The notes: generated from the letters alone by a model not told the origin. 64,000 bases of DNA from Calcarisporiella thermophila CBS 279.70 (GCF_041956535.1 NW_027192193.1:1293192-1357191); one strand, 5' to 3'. Numbered from the stretch's first letter, positions 43,664 through 55,200 are shown. Numbers and translations: made by a program.

Positions 43664-46519
43664 ATGTACGTTTTCAAAAGAGGTATATTACAAATGTGTT
43701 GCAAGCTATTTTTGTTTACGCTTCATTTATACCGAACGTTACTAATTATATTAATTCTAATTTCCCTTCTAACCGAATGATTATTGCCGTATGATATTAA
43801 GATGGTAGATATTTCTTGACCGGACGGATTTTCTTGACTCTGCTCTAAATGTGATTTTTATTTTTGTAACAGGAACCAAAGAACGAGTAGCCTTTGACAA
43901 AATAACTGCTCGCATCAATAAGCTATGCAATGGCCTTGATATGAACTATGTGGATCCAGTAGCCATTGCTCAGAAGGTAATAAATTTTTGATACCTCTGT
44001 CACTGTTATTGATTTATTTGACCCTGTTTCTTCTTCATTCTAGGTGGTTTCTGGGGTTTACCAAGGCGTGACAACTGTGGAGCTGGATAATCTGGCCGCA
44101 GAAACAGCTGCTTACATGACCACCAAGGTATTTGATTGGCAACCTCTCTCACTTCATTTTCCTAGTTAATTAACAGTGCATTGTTTTATTTAGCATCCAG
44201 ATTATGCCCTCCTTGCTGCTCGAATTGCCATTTCTAATCTCCAGAAAGAAACCAAGAATAATTTTTCCGAAGTGGTCAAGGACCTTTACGAATATACAAA
44301 CCCAAAAACTGGTACCCATTCTCCTATGATCTCGAAGGAAACCTACGAAATTGTACAACGTCATGCTGAACGTCTCAATGCTGCACTGGTGTACGAGCGT
44401 GACTTCAACTACAACTACTTTGGGTTTAAGACATTGGAGCGCTCCTATTTATTACGCATCAGTGGTCGAGTTGCTGAACGACCCCAGCACATGTTGATGC
44501 GTGTTGCTGTTGGTATTCATGGGGAGGACATAGATTGCGCAATTGAATCATATGAGCTTATGTCCCAGAAGTACTTCACGCATGCTTCTCCCACTCTTTT
44601 CAACGCAGGCACTCCACGTCCACAACTTTCGAGCTGCTTCCTGGTGTCAATGCGTGAAGACTCAATCGAGGGAATTTATGATACACTGAAAACCTGTGCA
44701 ATGATATCCAAAACAGCAGGTGGTATTGGACTCAACATCCATAACATTCGCGCTTCGGGCTCCTACATGTAGGTTCATATTCTTTTTTCACGTTTGAATC
44801 CAGCTTATACTTACACTTTCTCTCTTGCTCTCATCGTTATAGCGCGGGAACTAACGGTTATTCTAATGGCATTGTACCCATGCTCCGTGTTTATAACAAC
44901 ACTGCCCGGTACGTTGATCAAGGAGGCAATAAACGTCCTGGGGCCTTTGCCATCTATTTAGAACCCTGGCACGCTGATGTGTTTGAATTCCTCGACCTAC
45001 GCAAAAATACCGGCAAGGAAGAGCAGCGTGCGCGAGATCTCTTTTACGCACTGTGGATTCCTGATCTCTTTATGCGTCGCGTTGAGGCCAACGAGGATTG
45101 GTCGCTCTTCTGTCCAGCGGAGGCTCCTGGCTTGTCTGACGTTTGGGGCGAAGAGTTTGAAAAATTGTACGAGAGATACGAGAAGGAAGGTCGTGCGCGA
45201 AAGACGTTTAAGGCGCAAAAGCTGTGGTACGCGATTCTTGAAGCGCAGATCGAGACTGGAAACCCATTCATGCTCTACAAGGATTCTTGTAATCGTAAAT
45301 CGAACCAACAAAACTTGGGCACAATTCGTGGCAGTAACTTGTGCACAGAGATCATGGAGTACTCAGCCCCCGATGAGGTTGCCGTCTGCAATTTGGCAAG
45401 TATTGCGCTTCCTTCGTTTGTTGTGGATCGAAAGCATTTCGACTTTGCGAAGCTGCACGAAGTCACCAAGGTCGTGGCAAAAAATCTAAACAAGATCATC
45501 GACCTCAACTACTACCCTGTCGAAGAGGCTCGGCGTTCCAACTTCCGCCACCGCCCCATTGGAATTGGTGTGCAGGGATTGGCAGACGCATTCTTGCTAC
45601 TTCGCCAACCATTCGACTCCCCTGAAGCCAAGAAACTCAACACTCAGATCTTTGAGACCATCTATCATGCTGCGGTCGAAGCCTCGGCGGAACTGGCCCA
45701 GGAGCAAGGGCCTTATCCAACCTACCACGGCTCCCCCATTTCCCGGGGCATTCTTCAGCCCGACATGTGGGATGTCGTTCCCAGCGATTTGTGGGATTGG
45801 GACGCACTTCGCGCTCGCGTCGCGCAGCATGGTGTGCGCAACTCACTTTTGGTTGCACCAATGCCCACGGCAAGCACCAGCCAGATCCTAGGGTTTAATG
45901 AATGCTTCGAGCCGTATACCTCGAATATTTACACAAGGCGTGTGTTAGCCGGTGAGTTCCAGGTGGTGAATCCGTGGTTGCTCCGCGACCTGATCGAACG
46001 TGGCCTCTGGGATGACCGCATGAAGAATCGCATCATCGCAGACAACGGGAGTGTGCAAAAGAGTAAGTGTTCCTTGCCTATAGTTCTCTCCTGCCCGCCC
46101 CTCATTGACTCATTGCCTCTACCTTAATCAAATCACTAGTTCCAGAGGTACCCGATGATCTCAAGGCTTTGTACAAGACGGTTTGGGAAATTTCACAGCG
46201 TGTTATCATTGATATGGCGGCTGATCGTGGAGCCTATATCGACCAAAGTCAATCGCTCAACATCTTCATTGCTGAGCCGAATTATGCTCGACTTACGTCC
46301 ATGCATTTCTACGGCTGGAAGAAGGGCCTGAAGACCGGAATGTATTATCTTCGAACCAAGGCTGCTGCATCCGCGATTAAGTTTACAGTGGATCAGCTCG
46401 CTCTGAAGCAGACCAACAGCAATGCATCGACAAAATCGACATCAGAGGAAGAGGAGAATCAAGCGGCCATTGCATGCTCCCTAGAGAACAAGGATGCCTG
46501 TGTCATGTGCAGCGGCTAA
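43664..46519 (+). CDS. RNR1: Ribonucleoside-diphosphate reductase large subunit
   Basis: Class I ribonucleotide reductase alpha subunit, making dNTPs for replication and repair. Six exons, about 790 residues. Exon 1 is only 19 nt (MYVFKR plus one base) before a 191-nt intron. The ATP-cone follows ([18 protein letters not shown]). Catalytic-domain motifs: [20 protein letters not shown] with the redox Cys, [19 protein letters not shown], then [20 protein letters not shown] with the thiyl radical Cys and [11 protein letters not shown] second redox Cys is expected in this NLCTE/VCNLAS region. [20 protein letters not shown] and [17 protein letters not shown] follow. The C-terminus ends CVMCSG, the swinging-arm dithiol. 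All catalytic elements are present, so the enzyme should be active. Confidence 0.97.
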
Positions 46520-46928
46520 TTCACTTAATTATATAGACATATTTGGTTGTTATTTTTTTGAATTTGTAGTTTTTTTTTTTCCTCTGGAGCTATATGCAGT
46601 AAGATGCTCCGACTTTTTACATATATATATGTATATGTATACTCATATATACATATATTTCTGAAGTATTAGTATTAGCATGAAAACATAATAAATCCAG
46701 TAAATTCCGTTTCTACTTTTTCCTTGAGTTTATGCAAGAAAAATGGCTTGATTCTCACCTCAGACCGGCCTTTTTTCAGTTTGCACTTGCTTCATTTCTA
46801 TTCATAAGAAGAGGACGCCAGTTGGTTAGGTAAGGGCGTGATTATGCAGCCCAAGAAATCGCAACCTTGGCGATAGTTGCCTATGAAGGCAACGGAAACC
46901 CTAAAGCTTTTTTCCATGACCAACGTGA

Positions 46929-47111
46929 TCAGGAAGATGAATTGGCGTGAAATATCTCGGGAAGCTTCTGGAGCAAGGCTAGGGTTATACAACAGACTAG
47001 CGAAAGAAAATTGTGATTTCTGAACCATATTCTCACCTTAGCAATATAGGCTTTGCTTATTGTCTGAGCGGGTGGTCTTTTAACCGTCAGGGCATTACAA
47101 GCAGCGGCCAT
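46929..47111 (-). CDS. Weak small ORF, possibly spliced
   Basis: ATG at 47111 starts MAAACNALTVKRPPAQTISK. A GTGAGA donor at about 47037 and a TTGCTCCAG acceptor about 74 bases later would splice to KLPEIFHANSSS and the same stop, giving about 37 residues. The unspliced frame gives 60 residues. The basic N-terminus could be a mitochondrial leader. No family recognised. Confidence 0.25.
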   Translation of the reverse strand: MAAACNALTVKRPPAQTISKAYIAKVRIWFRNHNFLSLVCCITLALLQKLPEIFHANSSS

Positions 47112-48144
47112 TGTGTTAGGTCAGAATGCCATCGACTGATGACATGGTGTCGAGGCTTAGTGCTAGAGGACAAGATATTTCGCGCCGGAGTTGTGGATGA
47201 CTCCATCAATATCGCTAATTTCAAGGAATATTCCGTCGAGTGGTCGCAGGAGGGTACTAACGTCAGGTTTTCGGAGAAGATGCCCTAGGCAAGATGGAGC
47301 TGTAACCGGGGGTGTCTTTGTCAAATTCTTGGCAAGTGGCTCCTGCGTCATTATGAGAAATGAGAAAGTGCGGCTGCAATGAGAGCATCAGGGCCGAGCC
47401 CCAATGCGTGCCAATGGGAGTCTCACGGCATTAGCCCAATCCTGTAAGATATTTTTAGTCCATTTATGTGCCCATTTCTTTGGTTAGAAGTAGTGGACCC
47501 CATAAGTAGAAAAGAGTTTGCCCGTGCGATTTACTTGACTTAACTCTCCCACTGTGCTCCGTGGTGACTCATGTGTCTAGAAGGTTTGAAATGGAATCTT
47601 CCAATAAAATAGAAATAGTATCAATTTTAGCATAGGATAGCCTGGGGACTCTAATCACGAAAAAGTTCAATCTACAAGAGCTCCCTTTGTCAAATATTAT
47701 CCGTTAATAAGCCCTCTTTCCCTCGCGGGACCTTGTGCTGAGTGTTTTGGGCTTGTCAGAAAACTATTTTCTTAGAAGTCGAAGAGTCATTAAGGAAGGG
47801 CTCCGAGAAAGTCGTGACGAGAAAAAAATGCACAAACTCTATCCTCATGAGACTATCATTTTAGCGGTCAACCTTTAGATTTGGCTTGGAGAACTTGAAC
47901 GAAGCTCATGTCAAAAAATGGGGAGCAGACGGTCACGAGAGACTCGGCGATCAGATATTGATGGGAAGCAGTGCCATATGAGAGAAGAGTTGCTCCATCT
48001 TAGAATGGATATTAGGGCAGGCCTACAGCTCATTTGCTGACGATATTGCGTGCGTTAGTGTAAGAATAGAGTTGAAAGGCTGTGGGATAAGCCTCTATCC
48101 TCTTCTAATGGGAAGAAAAGCCTGCCACCACAACCTACGCAGCT

Positions 48145-48218
48145 CTACAATGCAACGGTTTTGCTTCGTTGTAGTATTGCATGGGTGCGGCTGAGGGAAC
48201 GCTCAGACGCGTCCCATG
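48145..48218. ncRNA. Candidate structured RNA: two adjacent stem-loops
   Basis: The second hairpin, 48180-48218, has CATGGG pairing CCCATG, then GCG with CGC, then CTGAG with CTCAG around a GGAACG loop, 14 pairs in 39 bases. Just before it, 48145-48174 has CTACAA pairing TTGTAG with either GCAA/TTGC or CAACG/CGTTG inside. No coding frame explains the symmetry. Class unknown; strand cannot be decided by folding alone. Confidence 0.35.
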
Positions 48219-49028
48219 GGAAAAGAAAGCGCCTGCTTTATTCAATATACTAAACTACACCCCTTGCTTTACCATGTTCTCTTCTGTATATTATCCTCCT
48301 CAGGGCAGGTTCCTAGAGGATGGCTATTGGAGAGCGAGAAATCACGAGAGGATGTCAAACCTCCTCACCATCAGAGCACTCTTAAATTCTCTTGGATTCG
48401 GGCAAAATGCTGAGAGAATAGGATGTTATAAGCGTCCCGCTTATGGCAAAACAATTATTTCCAGCGTGGAGATAGTTTAGGTTCATTGCATCAACGCCAT
48501 AAAGGTCATGCGAGACGGGTAAAAAGTATAAGCTTAAACGCATCGCCAACCGAAATAGGGGGCGACAAGCATGAAGCTTAAAACCGATTTTGAATAGCGC
48601 ACGATGCTAGAGCCAACCGAAGTCATGCACATGCCAACCCCATATTGTGAGATTGATCTTCAGACGGGTTTTACCGGAAAAGGCTAGGATTTAGTAGAAA
48701 TAGCATCTGGTGTATTGAATGACTAGTACAGGAAGAGACATAGCAAGGATGCTTATTGAGAGAAGAGAAAATACAGGAGAGAAACAAAGAAAAAACACAC
48801 ATAGTAGCAAGCAAAACTCTGGTATAAATGATGTGGTAATATTCACTGACAAAGCGTAGTTGGAAACATTTAGGATATACAATTGAGAAAAATAAAACAA
48901 GCCAAGATCAACCAAGGTAATGAAAAAGGCTATTTCAGCGAGGGGTTGGTTGAGAGAGGTTGGAGGGAGGCAGCGGCGGTCTCCTACACAGCCTCCTTCT
49001 GCTCCTTCTCCTCCTCTGACATTTTAAC

Positions 49029-49133
49029 CTATTGCTGGACTACTGGTGCTGTTCGAAGGTGGATAATCCGGAGGTGGTAACGCAACTGCTCTGCATCTGA
49101 GAACTGCTGGGTGCAAAGATCACACTTATACAT
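49029..49133 (-). CDS. Small C2H2 zinc finger, probably last exon of an unresolved gene
   Basis: Reading from 49133 the frame MYKCDLCTQQFSDAEQLRYH continues LRIIH, a perfect C-x2-C-x12-H-x4-H finger with the hydrophobic positions filled. The same frame is open upstream to about 49218 (including NTNEYI just before the ATG), so this may be a terminal exon. It ends at TAG 49031-49029. Sixteen in-frame codons later lies another stop (48986-48984), after MSEEEKEQKEAV. No upstream exon could be placed convincingly. Confidence 0.4.
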   Translation of the reverse strand: MYKCDLCTQQFSDAEQLRYHLRIIHLRTAPVVQQ

Positions 49134-50092
49134 GATGTATTCGTTGGTATTCTTGGTGTTAATGTTGAGTGTAAGAGGAGTGAAGGCAACGAAGGATGTG
49201 AGAAGATAGTAGAGTGATCAAAAATTGGTTGGGAGGCAAATGGGAGGGGAAGGAAAAAAAGGTTAGGAAACAAAATCAGAAGTGGAATGGGAGACGGGCT
49301 TATATATCGGAGAAAGTTAGTTTCTTGTATACGGCTGTATATTGAGAAGGGCTGAATGGATTCTGGTACCGAAAATAATTGCGTGTTACCGAGGGAATAA
49401 TAATTTAACACCATCTCCTAGCAATCCGAACTCCATTGAATGATGTCACGCAAGTTTTTGCAATGCAAATTTTTAGAAATGCCTCTAGATTCTATTCAGC
49501 GAGCCTCTATGCAAAAACCGGTTAAAATAAGGCCAACAGAAGCAAAGAAACTCTCTCTCCCCCCCTCTCACTTTCACTATTGAACGAGGGAGAAGGGAGC
49601 AGAGAGGACGGCGACATTCTCAAGCATGGCCAGAATTTTCCTTAGCCGAGCTAAAACTTAAAATAATGGGATTTTTGTTTTCAAAATAACTCCCGAAACT
49701 TGTACGCTATCTTAAATCAGTCAGGTGGCTATTTCATCATCCAGCTGTCATTGAAAGTTGAAAACGTGGCCGTTCGCTGTTATACCTTAGGTCACACTCA
49801 ATAATAAAAAAGAGCGCGCAAGGAAGCCTCGTGGTTGTCGGTGTCAAAATATCATATTTACAACAAAAAGCCTCAAATTGGTATCGAAACTCTTGGACAC
49901 CATAGCTCGCACGAGGGCGATAGAATTCCGAAACAAAGACGGGGAAAAGGGAAGCAAAGGAAGGGGGATAAAATAAACCCGATACGCCTGAATCTAAAAT
50001 CCAACAGAGCAATGCTGGGCCATTGAGCAACATATGGGGCCGGAGGTTGTGCGAGTGGTTCAGTAGCATATTAGTGGTTTATTAGTATTCCA

Positions 50093-50365
50093 TTAGTCCT
50101 CCGAAAACTGGGTAAACTTAGGTGGGTCTTCGAATGCGATTTGCCCTGCTAATTCTTGGTATAAACAGAAGTCTTGCAGAGTCCAAGCCACATATAGAAT
50201 GGCTTGGCGTGTGCTTTTGACTGGAGCATCACCAATGGAGGGATAGGAGGAGCTGATTTCTGGGCTGGAAAAAGCAAGCCTTACATTGCAGATAGACTTT
50301 AGATCCAGTCTCCTTTGATCATTGCCTGGTGTGTAGTAGTCACGCGCGAGGAGCTTGGACAACAT
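50093..50365 (-). CDS. Hypothetical 90-residue protein
   Basis: Uninterrupted ORF from ATG 50365 (MLSKLLARDYYTPGNDQRRL) to TAG at 50093. Composition is protein-like (DLKSICNVRLAF, QAILYVAWTLQDFCLYQELA), with no signal peptide, TM or known motif. It is divergent from the GFA-domain gene that starts at 50689. Could be a real lineage-specific gene. Confidence 0.4.
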   Translation of the reverse strand: MLSKLLARDYYTPGNDQRRLDLKSICNVRLAFSSPEISSSYPSIGDAPVKSTRQAILYVAWTLQDFCLYQELAGQIAFEDPPKFTQFSED

Positions 50366-50606
50366 TTTGTTGTCTGTTAGCTAATCATAATCAAAATGTT
50401 AATCAGAGGGTCGCCAATCTGCATCGCTCTTTAACCTTTTTTATATTGGCAATCTATACCAGTCTGGCTACACATTCCAAGCCATTTGTCAAATTGACTC
50501 ATATTTGACTAGATCAACTTCGAAGGAGCCAGTTGGAAGGCATCTGGTCACCATTTCATCAAAATAGGCAAATATCCACCTGAGTAGAGTTTAGGAAACC
50601 TTGGGG

Positions 50607-50615
50607 TATATAAAA
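50607..50615 (+). promoter_or_regulatory. TATA box of first GFA-domain gene
   Basis: TATATAAAA about 75 bases before ATG 50689. Spacing fits a TATA-driven, probably inducible promoter. Confidence 0.55.
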
Positions 50616-50688
50616 CCCACTCGAGGAAAAATAAAACATAAAAAATCCAGTTCATTGCCACGATTTACTTGAATAATAAAATTAGATA

Positions 50689-51193
50689 ATGTCGCAAGCA
50701 TCTCTCCCGAAAGAAGAGCGCAGAACACTCGCAGGAGGATGTCTGTGCCGAAAGGTCCGCTACACCATTACGCTTCCGGCAGGCTTCAATGACGTTGAGA
50801 ACAGCTGCTATTGTCACTGTAAGAGCTGTCGAAAGAGCTGCGGAGGCATGCTAATGGGTAAAGCAAAAAGAGGGCACTTTGGGTTAAAGTGCTTTTCAAT
50901 ACTTTATTTTTCTTCCCCGTTTGCTAGGTTATTTTTATGGATTTGCCGAGAAAGACATAGAGTATGAAAACACTCAGCCAACTGCATTCGAGTCTTCCAA
51001 AGGCATTTTCCGTGCATTCTGTCCATGCTGTGGTTCTCAAATCTATGTTAAATTCAACATGAATGGCACTGATGCCTACGGCTTCACGGTTGGAAGCCTG
51101 GATGATCCGGATAGCGTTCGCGTTGAACGTCAAGCCATGACCGAATTTGGAGTGAAGCAACTGAAAAAATTAATGGGACTAGAAACCGCTTGA
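50689..51193 (+). CDS. GFA-domain (CENP-V/glutathione-dependent formaldehyde-activating family) protein, copy 1
   Basis: Small zinc-binding Mss4-fold protein. Family members bind glutathione or similar thiols in bacteria; fungal paralogues are mostly uncharacterised. Two exons, about 147 residues. Zinc ligands visible: GGCLCRKVRY, CYCHCKSCRKSCGG, and FCPCCGSQIYVKF. The second half has the conserved TVGSLDDPDSVRVERQ. The intron (about 50859-50927) splits the codon after CGGMLM. It is highly similar to the next gene (same intron position, same MSQAS start and GFTVGSLDDPDSV block), so the two arose by tandem duplication. Confidence 0.9.
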
Positions 51194-51854
51194 AAATTAA
51201 GCTGATTAGATTGATATGGGCGTTGGTTGGAGTTATTCTGTTAATAATGCATTAAGTGGGACAAGAGACAGAGATATACCTAATGAGTTTTTACAAATTT
51301 TTGATCGGATAAAAAAAACTAATTTTCTACTTTACAAAGACGCTGTTTTAAGAAAGAGGTTACAATGACGCGTAGCTGATATATTTGGACTATTATTATT
51401 AGAGTAGCTCGCTGTAGAAATGCGAATGGAAGTGACCAAGAAGGCTTTGAAAAGGCTGGGGTCTAAATCATTTACATTTAGAGCAAGTCAAATGAGCTCG
51501 AAATAAGGAATGAGGCAATGAGTCTAACCATAACCTTAAGAATAAAAGAAAAATGAATTAGTCTTCCTTGACACAAACGCCAAAAGACACGTCTATTTCC
51601 AGGGATTATGCATTAAGTATTTTTCGGGTTTTATATGCTATCCAATTAATACAGTGCTGTGTTTAGTAATTATGAAAATGCGAGTTGACGTGGCGCCTGA
51701 AAATAGTCAAATTGAAGGGTCAAAATTCATGATTAGTCATACGAGGTTATATACCGAAAAAAAAAGAACAAATTGTACGTGGGAAAATGGCCAATTCAAC
51801 CTATATATAGAGGCGCCAAATGCTGAAGAGCGAAGCAGAGTACACGTTCAAAGC
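51194..51854. promoter_or_regulatory. Spacer between GFA-domain copies
   Basis: 660 bases, AT-rich. It holds CCAAT at 51791-51795 and TATATATAG at 51802-51810, the latter about 50 bases before ATG 51855. The in-frame upstream extension of copy 2 to 51654 overlaps these elements and is therefore not taken as coding. Confidence 0.45.
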
Positions 51855-52355
51855 ATGTCTCAAGCTTCTGGTATCTTTGATCAACCCAAAACACTTGAGG
51901 GCGGTTGTCTCTGTGGTGAGATCCGGTATACTTTCACACTTCCTGCTGGCTATGATTTGAAGGAGAAGTGCGAGTACTGCCATTGCATAATGTGCCGGAA
52001 AAGCTGCGGGGGCATGATAAGCGGTTAGTCCTTAAGCTCTGAATTCAGGAGAAGCCCTCTTCATCTCTTGGTCTATTTTTTCACAGCATTCCTCAGCGGG
52101 GTTCCTGCCGACAGTGTGGTCTTCCACAAATCGCGCCCGTCCGTCTACGAGTCTTCGAAAGGTTGCCACCGGGGATTCTGCCAAAAGTGTGGAGCACAAA
52201 TCTACTTCCAGCAATACATTGACTCCCCCCAAACCTATGGCTTCACTGTTGGCAGTCTAGATGATCCAGATAGCGTGACCGTGTATCGTCATTCGTTTAC
52301 AGAGTTTGGGGTAAAGGGGCTAAAAGAACTGATGCACGTTAAAGAAGATATTTGA
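51855..52355 (+). CDS. GFA-domain protein, copy 2
   Basis: Tandem paralogue of the preceding gene, about 145 residues in two exons. Zinc motifs GGCLCGEIRY, CEYCHCIMCRKSCGG and FCQKCGAQIYFQ are kept, as is YGFTVGSLDDPDSVTVYRHS. ATG 51855 gives the same MSQAS start as copy 1. The intron (about 52025-52085) lies at the homologous place. Divergence between the copies is substantial outside the zinc ligands, so the duplication is not recent; different thiol or aldehyde substrates are possible. Confidence 0.9.
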
Positions 52356-53313
52356 AAACACAGAGTTGTATTTTTGAGGAAGAGTCGCGATACTATTATG
52401 TACATCAAGTCAATGTATAGGATTTTCTTAGGCCATGATAATAGGATCAACGCGAACAGATTTTTGAAATATCGTCCCAAGGAATTGATGATGGGTTATT
52501 ATCTAAATGCATCGTTTCGCGAAAGGGATATTATAGTTGAAAATAAACTGATGGAGCTCGACTTTGCTTTCAAATTCGAAATGAATTTTGGGTTAATCAA
52601 AAGTGAGATGGAGGCAATAAAAGGTGACTAGTAATTGAATTTTGTCGCGAGGTAAAACCTCGCGTATAAAGAGAGTCGCCTGATTAGGTGGGGAATCGAT
52701 CTTGATTGATCCGAGACGATTCGAAACAATCCCAGGATATCTCCATTGGTCCTGGACCATAATGATTATTTGTAAGAGTATATCTTACTTGGTTAAGTTT
52801 CTGCGCAAGGATGCCGGTAACGAGAAGTTATGATGGCGAAGCTTGACGATTTTCTATTACATGAGAGGAGAGGGAGGGGGGTTATCGAGCCCTATCTCTC
52901 TTTAACGAAGGAGTCTTCAAGAGAGACGTCAGCGGAAGGTTAATTTTACAGATTGAACTTGTCACTAAACCCAGGTTTTCGGCCATTGAGATATTACCAG
53001 CGCTAAGTGGTTGCCTAATCTGACCCTTCCGAGTTGGCCGACGGTGATTTCATTGGAGAGCAAAAGCGGATTCTGAGCACGGGTGCCCGTCACTATCGGG
53101 GAATAGAATTTTATTTGACCCGGTAGAAATTACTGAGCTTGACCAACCAAGACCTTTTGTTTGTTCGAGCTCTTTGATAAAGTGTCTCTTCAAGGGGTAT
53201 TAGCACGGCAGCACTTTCCGCTCTCACCGCTCTTTTCCTTTTTACCTCCTTCCCTCTCCTCCTACCTCGCTTCTCTCACCTCCCCTTGTCTCCTCGATTC
53301 CCAAAAATCCACT
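52356..53313. other. Intergenic region with a short perfect hairpin
   Basis: About 950 bases. An 85-codon frame from about 52374 opens on TTG and has no support. An 8-bp perfect hairpin lies at 52646-52664. The last 100 bases are C/T-rich and precede the amidase ATG. Confidence 0.4.
52646..52664. repeat. Perfect inverted repeat (8-bp stem, 3-nt loop)
   Basis: CGCGAGGT AAA ACCTCGCG. It lies about 290 bases after the second GFA gene, with AT-rich flanks. Could be a protein-binding palindrome or RNA hairpin; function unknown. Confidence 0.6.
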
Positions 53314-55200
53314 ATGCGGTTGTCGATTGTTGGCCTTGTTCTCCTGGCCGTCAGCTGCTGCACCATGACGAATGCTGCAGCAACGCCCGGCAAGCGATGC
53401 AAACCGTTTAGCTTATCTGAAGCAACCATCCCAAGTCTCCAAAAGGCTCTCGACAAAGGCGTTATCACCTCACGCCAGATCCTTGATTATTATAATGAGC
53501 GTATCAAGCGGTTTGACGGCACCTACCACGCCATTTCCGAAATCAATCCAGACGCATATACCATTGCTGACCAGTTGGATGCCGAGCGCAAGCAGAAAAA
53601 GATACGGGGGCCTTTGCATGGGATTCCGATTCTGATCAAAGATGTAAGTTAACGTAGGAGTTGGCAGTAGTAGAAGTGGCATTAAACATCGTTTCCTTCT
53701 CCAGAACATCGCTACGGGTGATTCGATGGAGACGACGGCCGGCTCGCTGGCACTTTTCAAGAATGGCTGCAAGGTTTGTCTTCTTTCTTGAGTGCACCGA
53801 ACCAAACTATTCCATTAAACCTGTATCTCTTGATAGCCGACGCGGGATTCTACCATTGCCGAAAAGCTTCGCAGTGCCGGTGCTATTATCATGGGAAAGG
53901 CGTGTTTGAGCGAGTGGGCTAACTTCAGGACACTCAATGGCTCCAATGCTCCTTATGGTGATCCCGATGGTTGGAGTGGACGGTGTGGACAAACGGCGAA
54001 CGCCTACAACATTAGCGAGTCTCCAAGCGGATCCAGTGCTGGCTCAGCCGTTGCTGTTGGGGCCGATTTTGTCACTGCATCTCTCGGAAGTGACACGGAC
54101 TCCTCCATTATTGCTCCTGCCTCTCGGAATGCCCTTGTCGGGGTTAGGGTAAGTTGGGTTGTTTTGGGCTCAACGATAAGTGGGTCAATATTAAGTCAAG
54201 GCCAAATTTTTGTGCGCATGTATAGCCTACATTGGGTCTGGTCTCGCGTGATATGGTTATTCCGATCGCTCATTCATTCGATACTGTTGGCCCTATGGCT
54301 CGCACAGTTGAGGATGCTGCGATTCTTCTGGAGGCCATTGCTGGCTTTGATAAGAGAGATGGGCCAACCAATGCTCCATCAACTGAGAACTATACTGTAC
54401 CAAAATATACGTCATTCCTCAAGAAGGATGGATTGCGTGGAGCACGCATCGGAGTTCCTCGACATGTATATTTCGATAATTTTCATCGTCCGGAAGAAAA
54501 ACCAGTGATTGAGGCAGCCATTGCTAAGCTAAAAGAACTTGGAGCGATCATCGTTGATCCTGCAGACATTCCTACCGCAGACGAGATGGCAGACACCAAA
54601 CCTCACGGCAATGGCTTCGAGCTTACGTCGCTGCTCTTTGAATTTAAGCAGGATGTCACAAAATACTTGGGGCAGCTTCCGCAGGAATGTCCCATGAAGA
54701 ATCTCGAGGATTTGATAAAGTTCAATAATGAGAATGCAGAAAAGGAGATGCCATTCTTTAAGCAGGAGATGTTCGAGCTTGCACAGAATACAACCGATTT
54801 AAATGACCCCGCCTATCAAGATTCCATTAAGAATGTGAGAGAACTTTCAACGAAGAAGGGTATCGATGCTGTCATGGATGAGCATAAATTAGATGCATTG
54901 ATCGAGCCAGTGGATTTGAAATTGTTACCCCCTCAACCTTGGGCAATGGCTGGGTAAGTGGGATAGACACATTTACATATGTCCACCTTCATATTGGGGG
55001 ATTCCGTACTAAACTGGCTACCGCTTTTCATTAGATATCCTATTATCACAGTTCCGGTGGGATATGACTCTGTCGGCGTACCGTTTGGCCTTGGATTCTA
55101 TGGTAGGCCCCTCTCGGAACCGACTCTCTTCAAGTTCGCCTATGCCTATGAGCAGGCAACCAAGGTTCGGAAGCCACCCGTGCTGAAGCCAAGCGCATAA
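53314..55200 (+). CDS. Secreted amidase (amidase signature family)
   Basis: Ser-cisSer-Lys hydrolase of amide bonds; substrate unknown. Five exons, about 535 residues. A signal peptide starts at ATG 53314 (MRLSIVGLVLLAVSCCTMTN), after which KPFSLSEATIPSLQKAL begins the enzyme. Catalytic Lys is in GPLHGIPILIKD. After intron 1 come SMETTAGSLALF and AGAIIMGKACLSEWANFR. The cis-Ser and nucleophile region reads SPSGSSAGSAVAVGADFV and SLGSDTDSSIIAPA, where most fungal members have GTETDGSI; the nucleophile Ser is kept but the preceding Gly is Ser. The tail has YPIITVPVGYDSVGVPFGLG. Export suggests extracellular amide breakdown; upstream in-frame codons to 53161 are rejected because the leader is pyrimidine-rich. 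Confidence 0.9.

Larger units (their letters stand above)
46520..50688. other. 4.2-kb gene-poor region
   Basis: Largest stretch without a firm gene. It starts with an AT-rich 3' flank of RNR1 (ATATATAT near 46620-46655). Within it only weak small ORFs (46929-47111, 49029-49133 and 50093-50365, all minus) and a hairpin candidate (48145-48218) stand out. No transposase, integrase or tRNA signal was seen. Confidence 0.5.

Noticed and set aside
51654-51854. N-terminal extension of GFA copy 2
   Set aside because: It would translate through a CCAAT and a TATATATAG element; copy 1 starts at the equivalent MSQAS.
52374-52631. 85-codon frame after the second GFA gene
   Set aside because: Opens on TTG, has no motif, and overlaps the 3' flank of the GFA gene.
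53161-53313. N-terminal extension of the amidase
   Set aside because: Opens on a non-ATG codon and is a pyrimidine-rich leader; the ATG at 53314 gives a perfect signal peptide.
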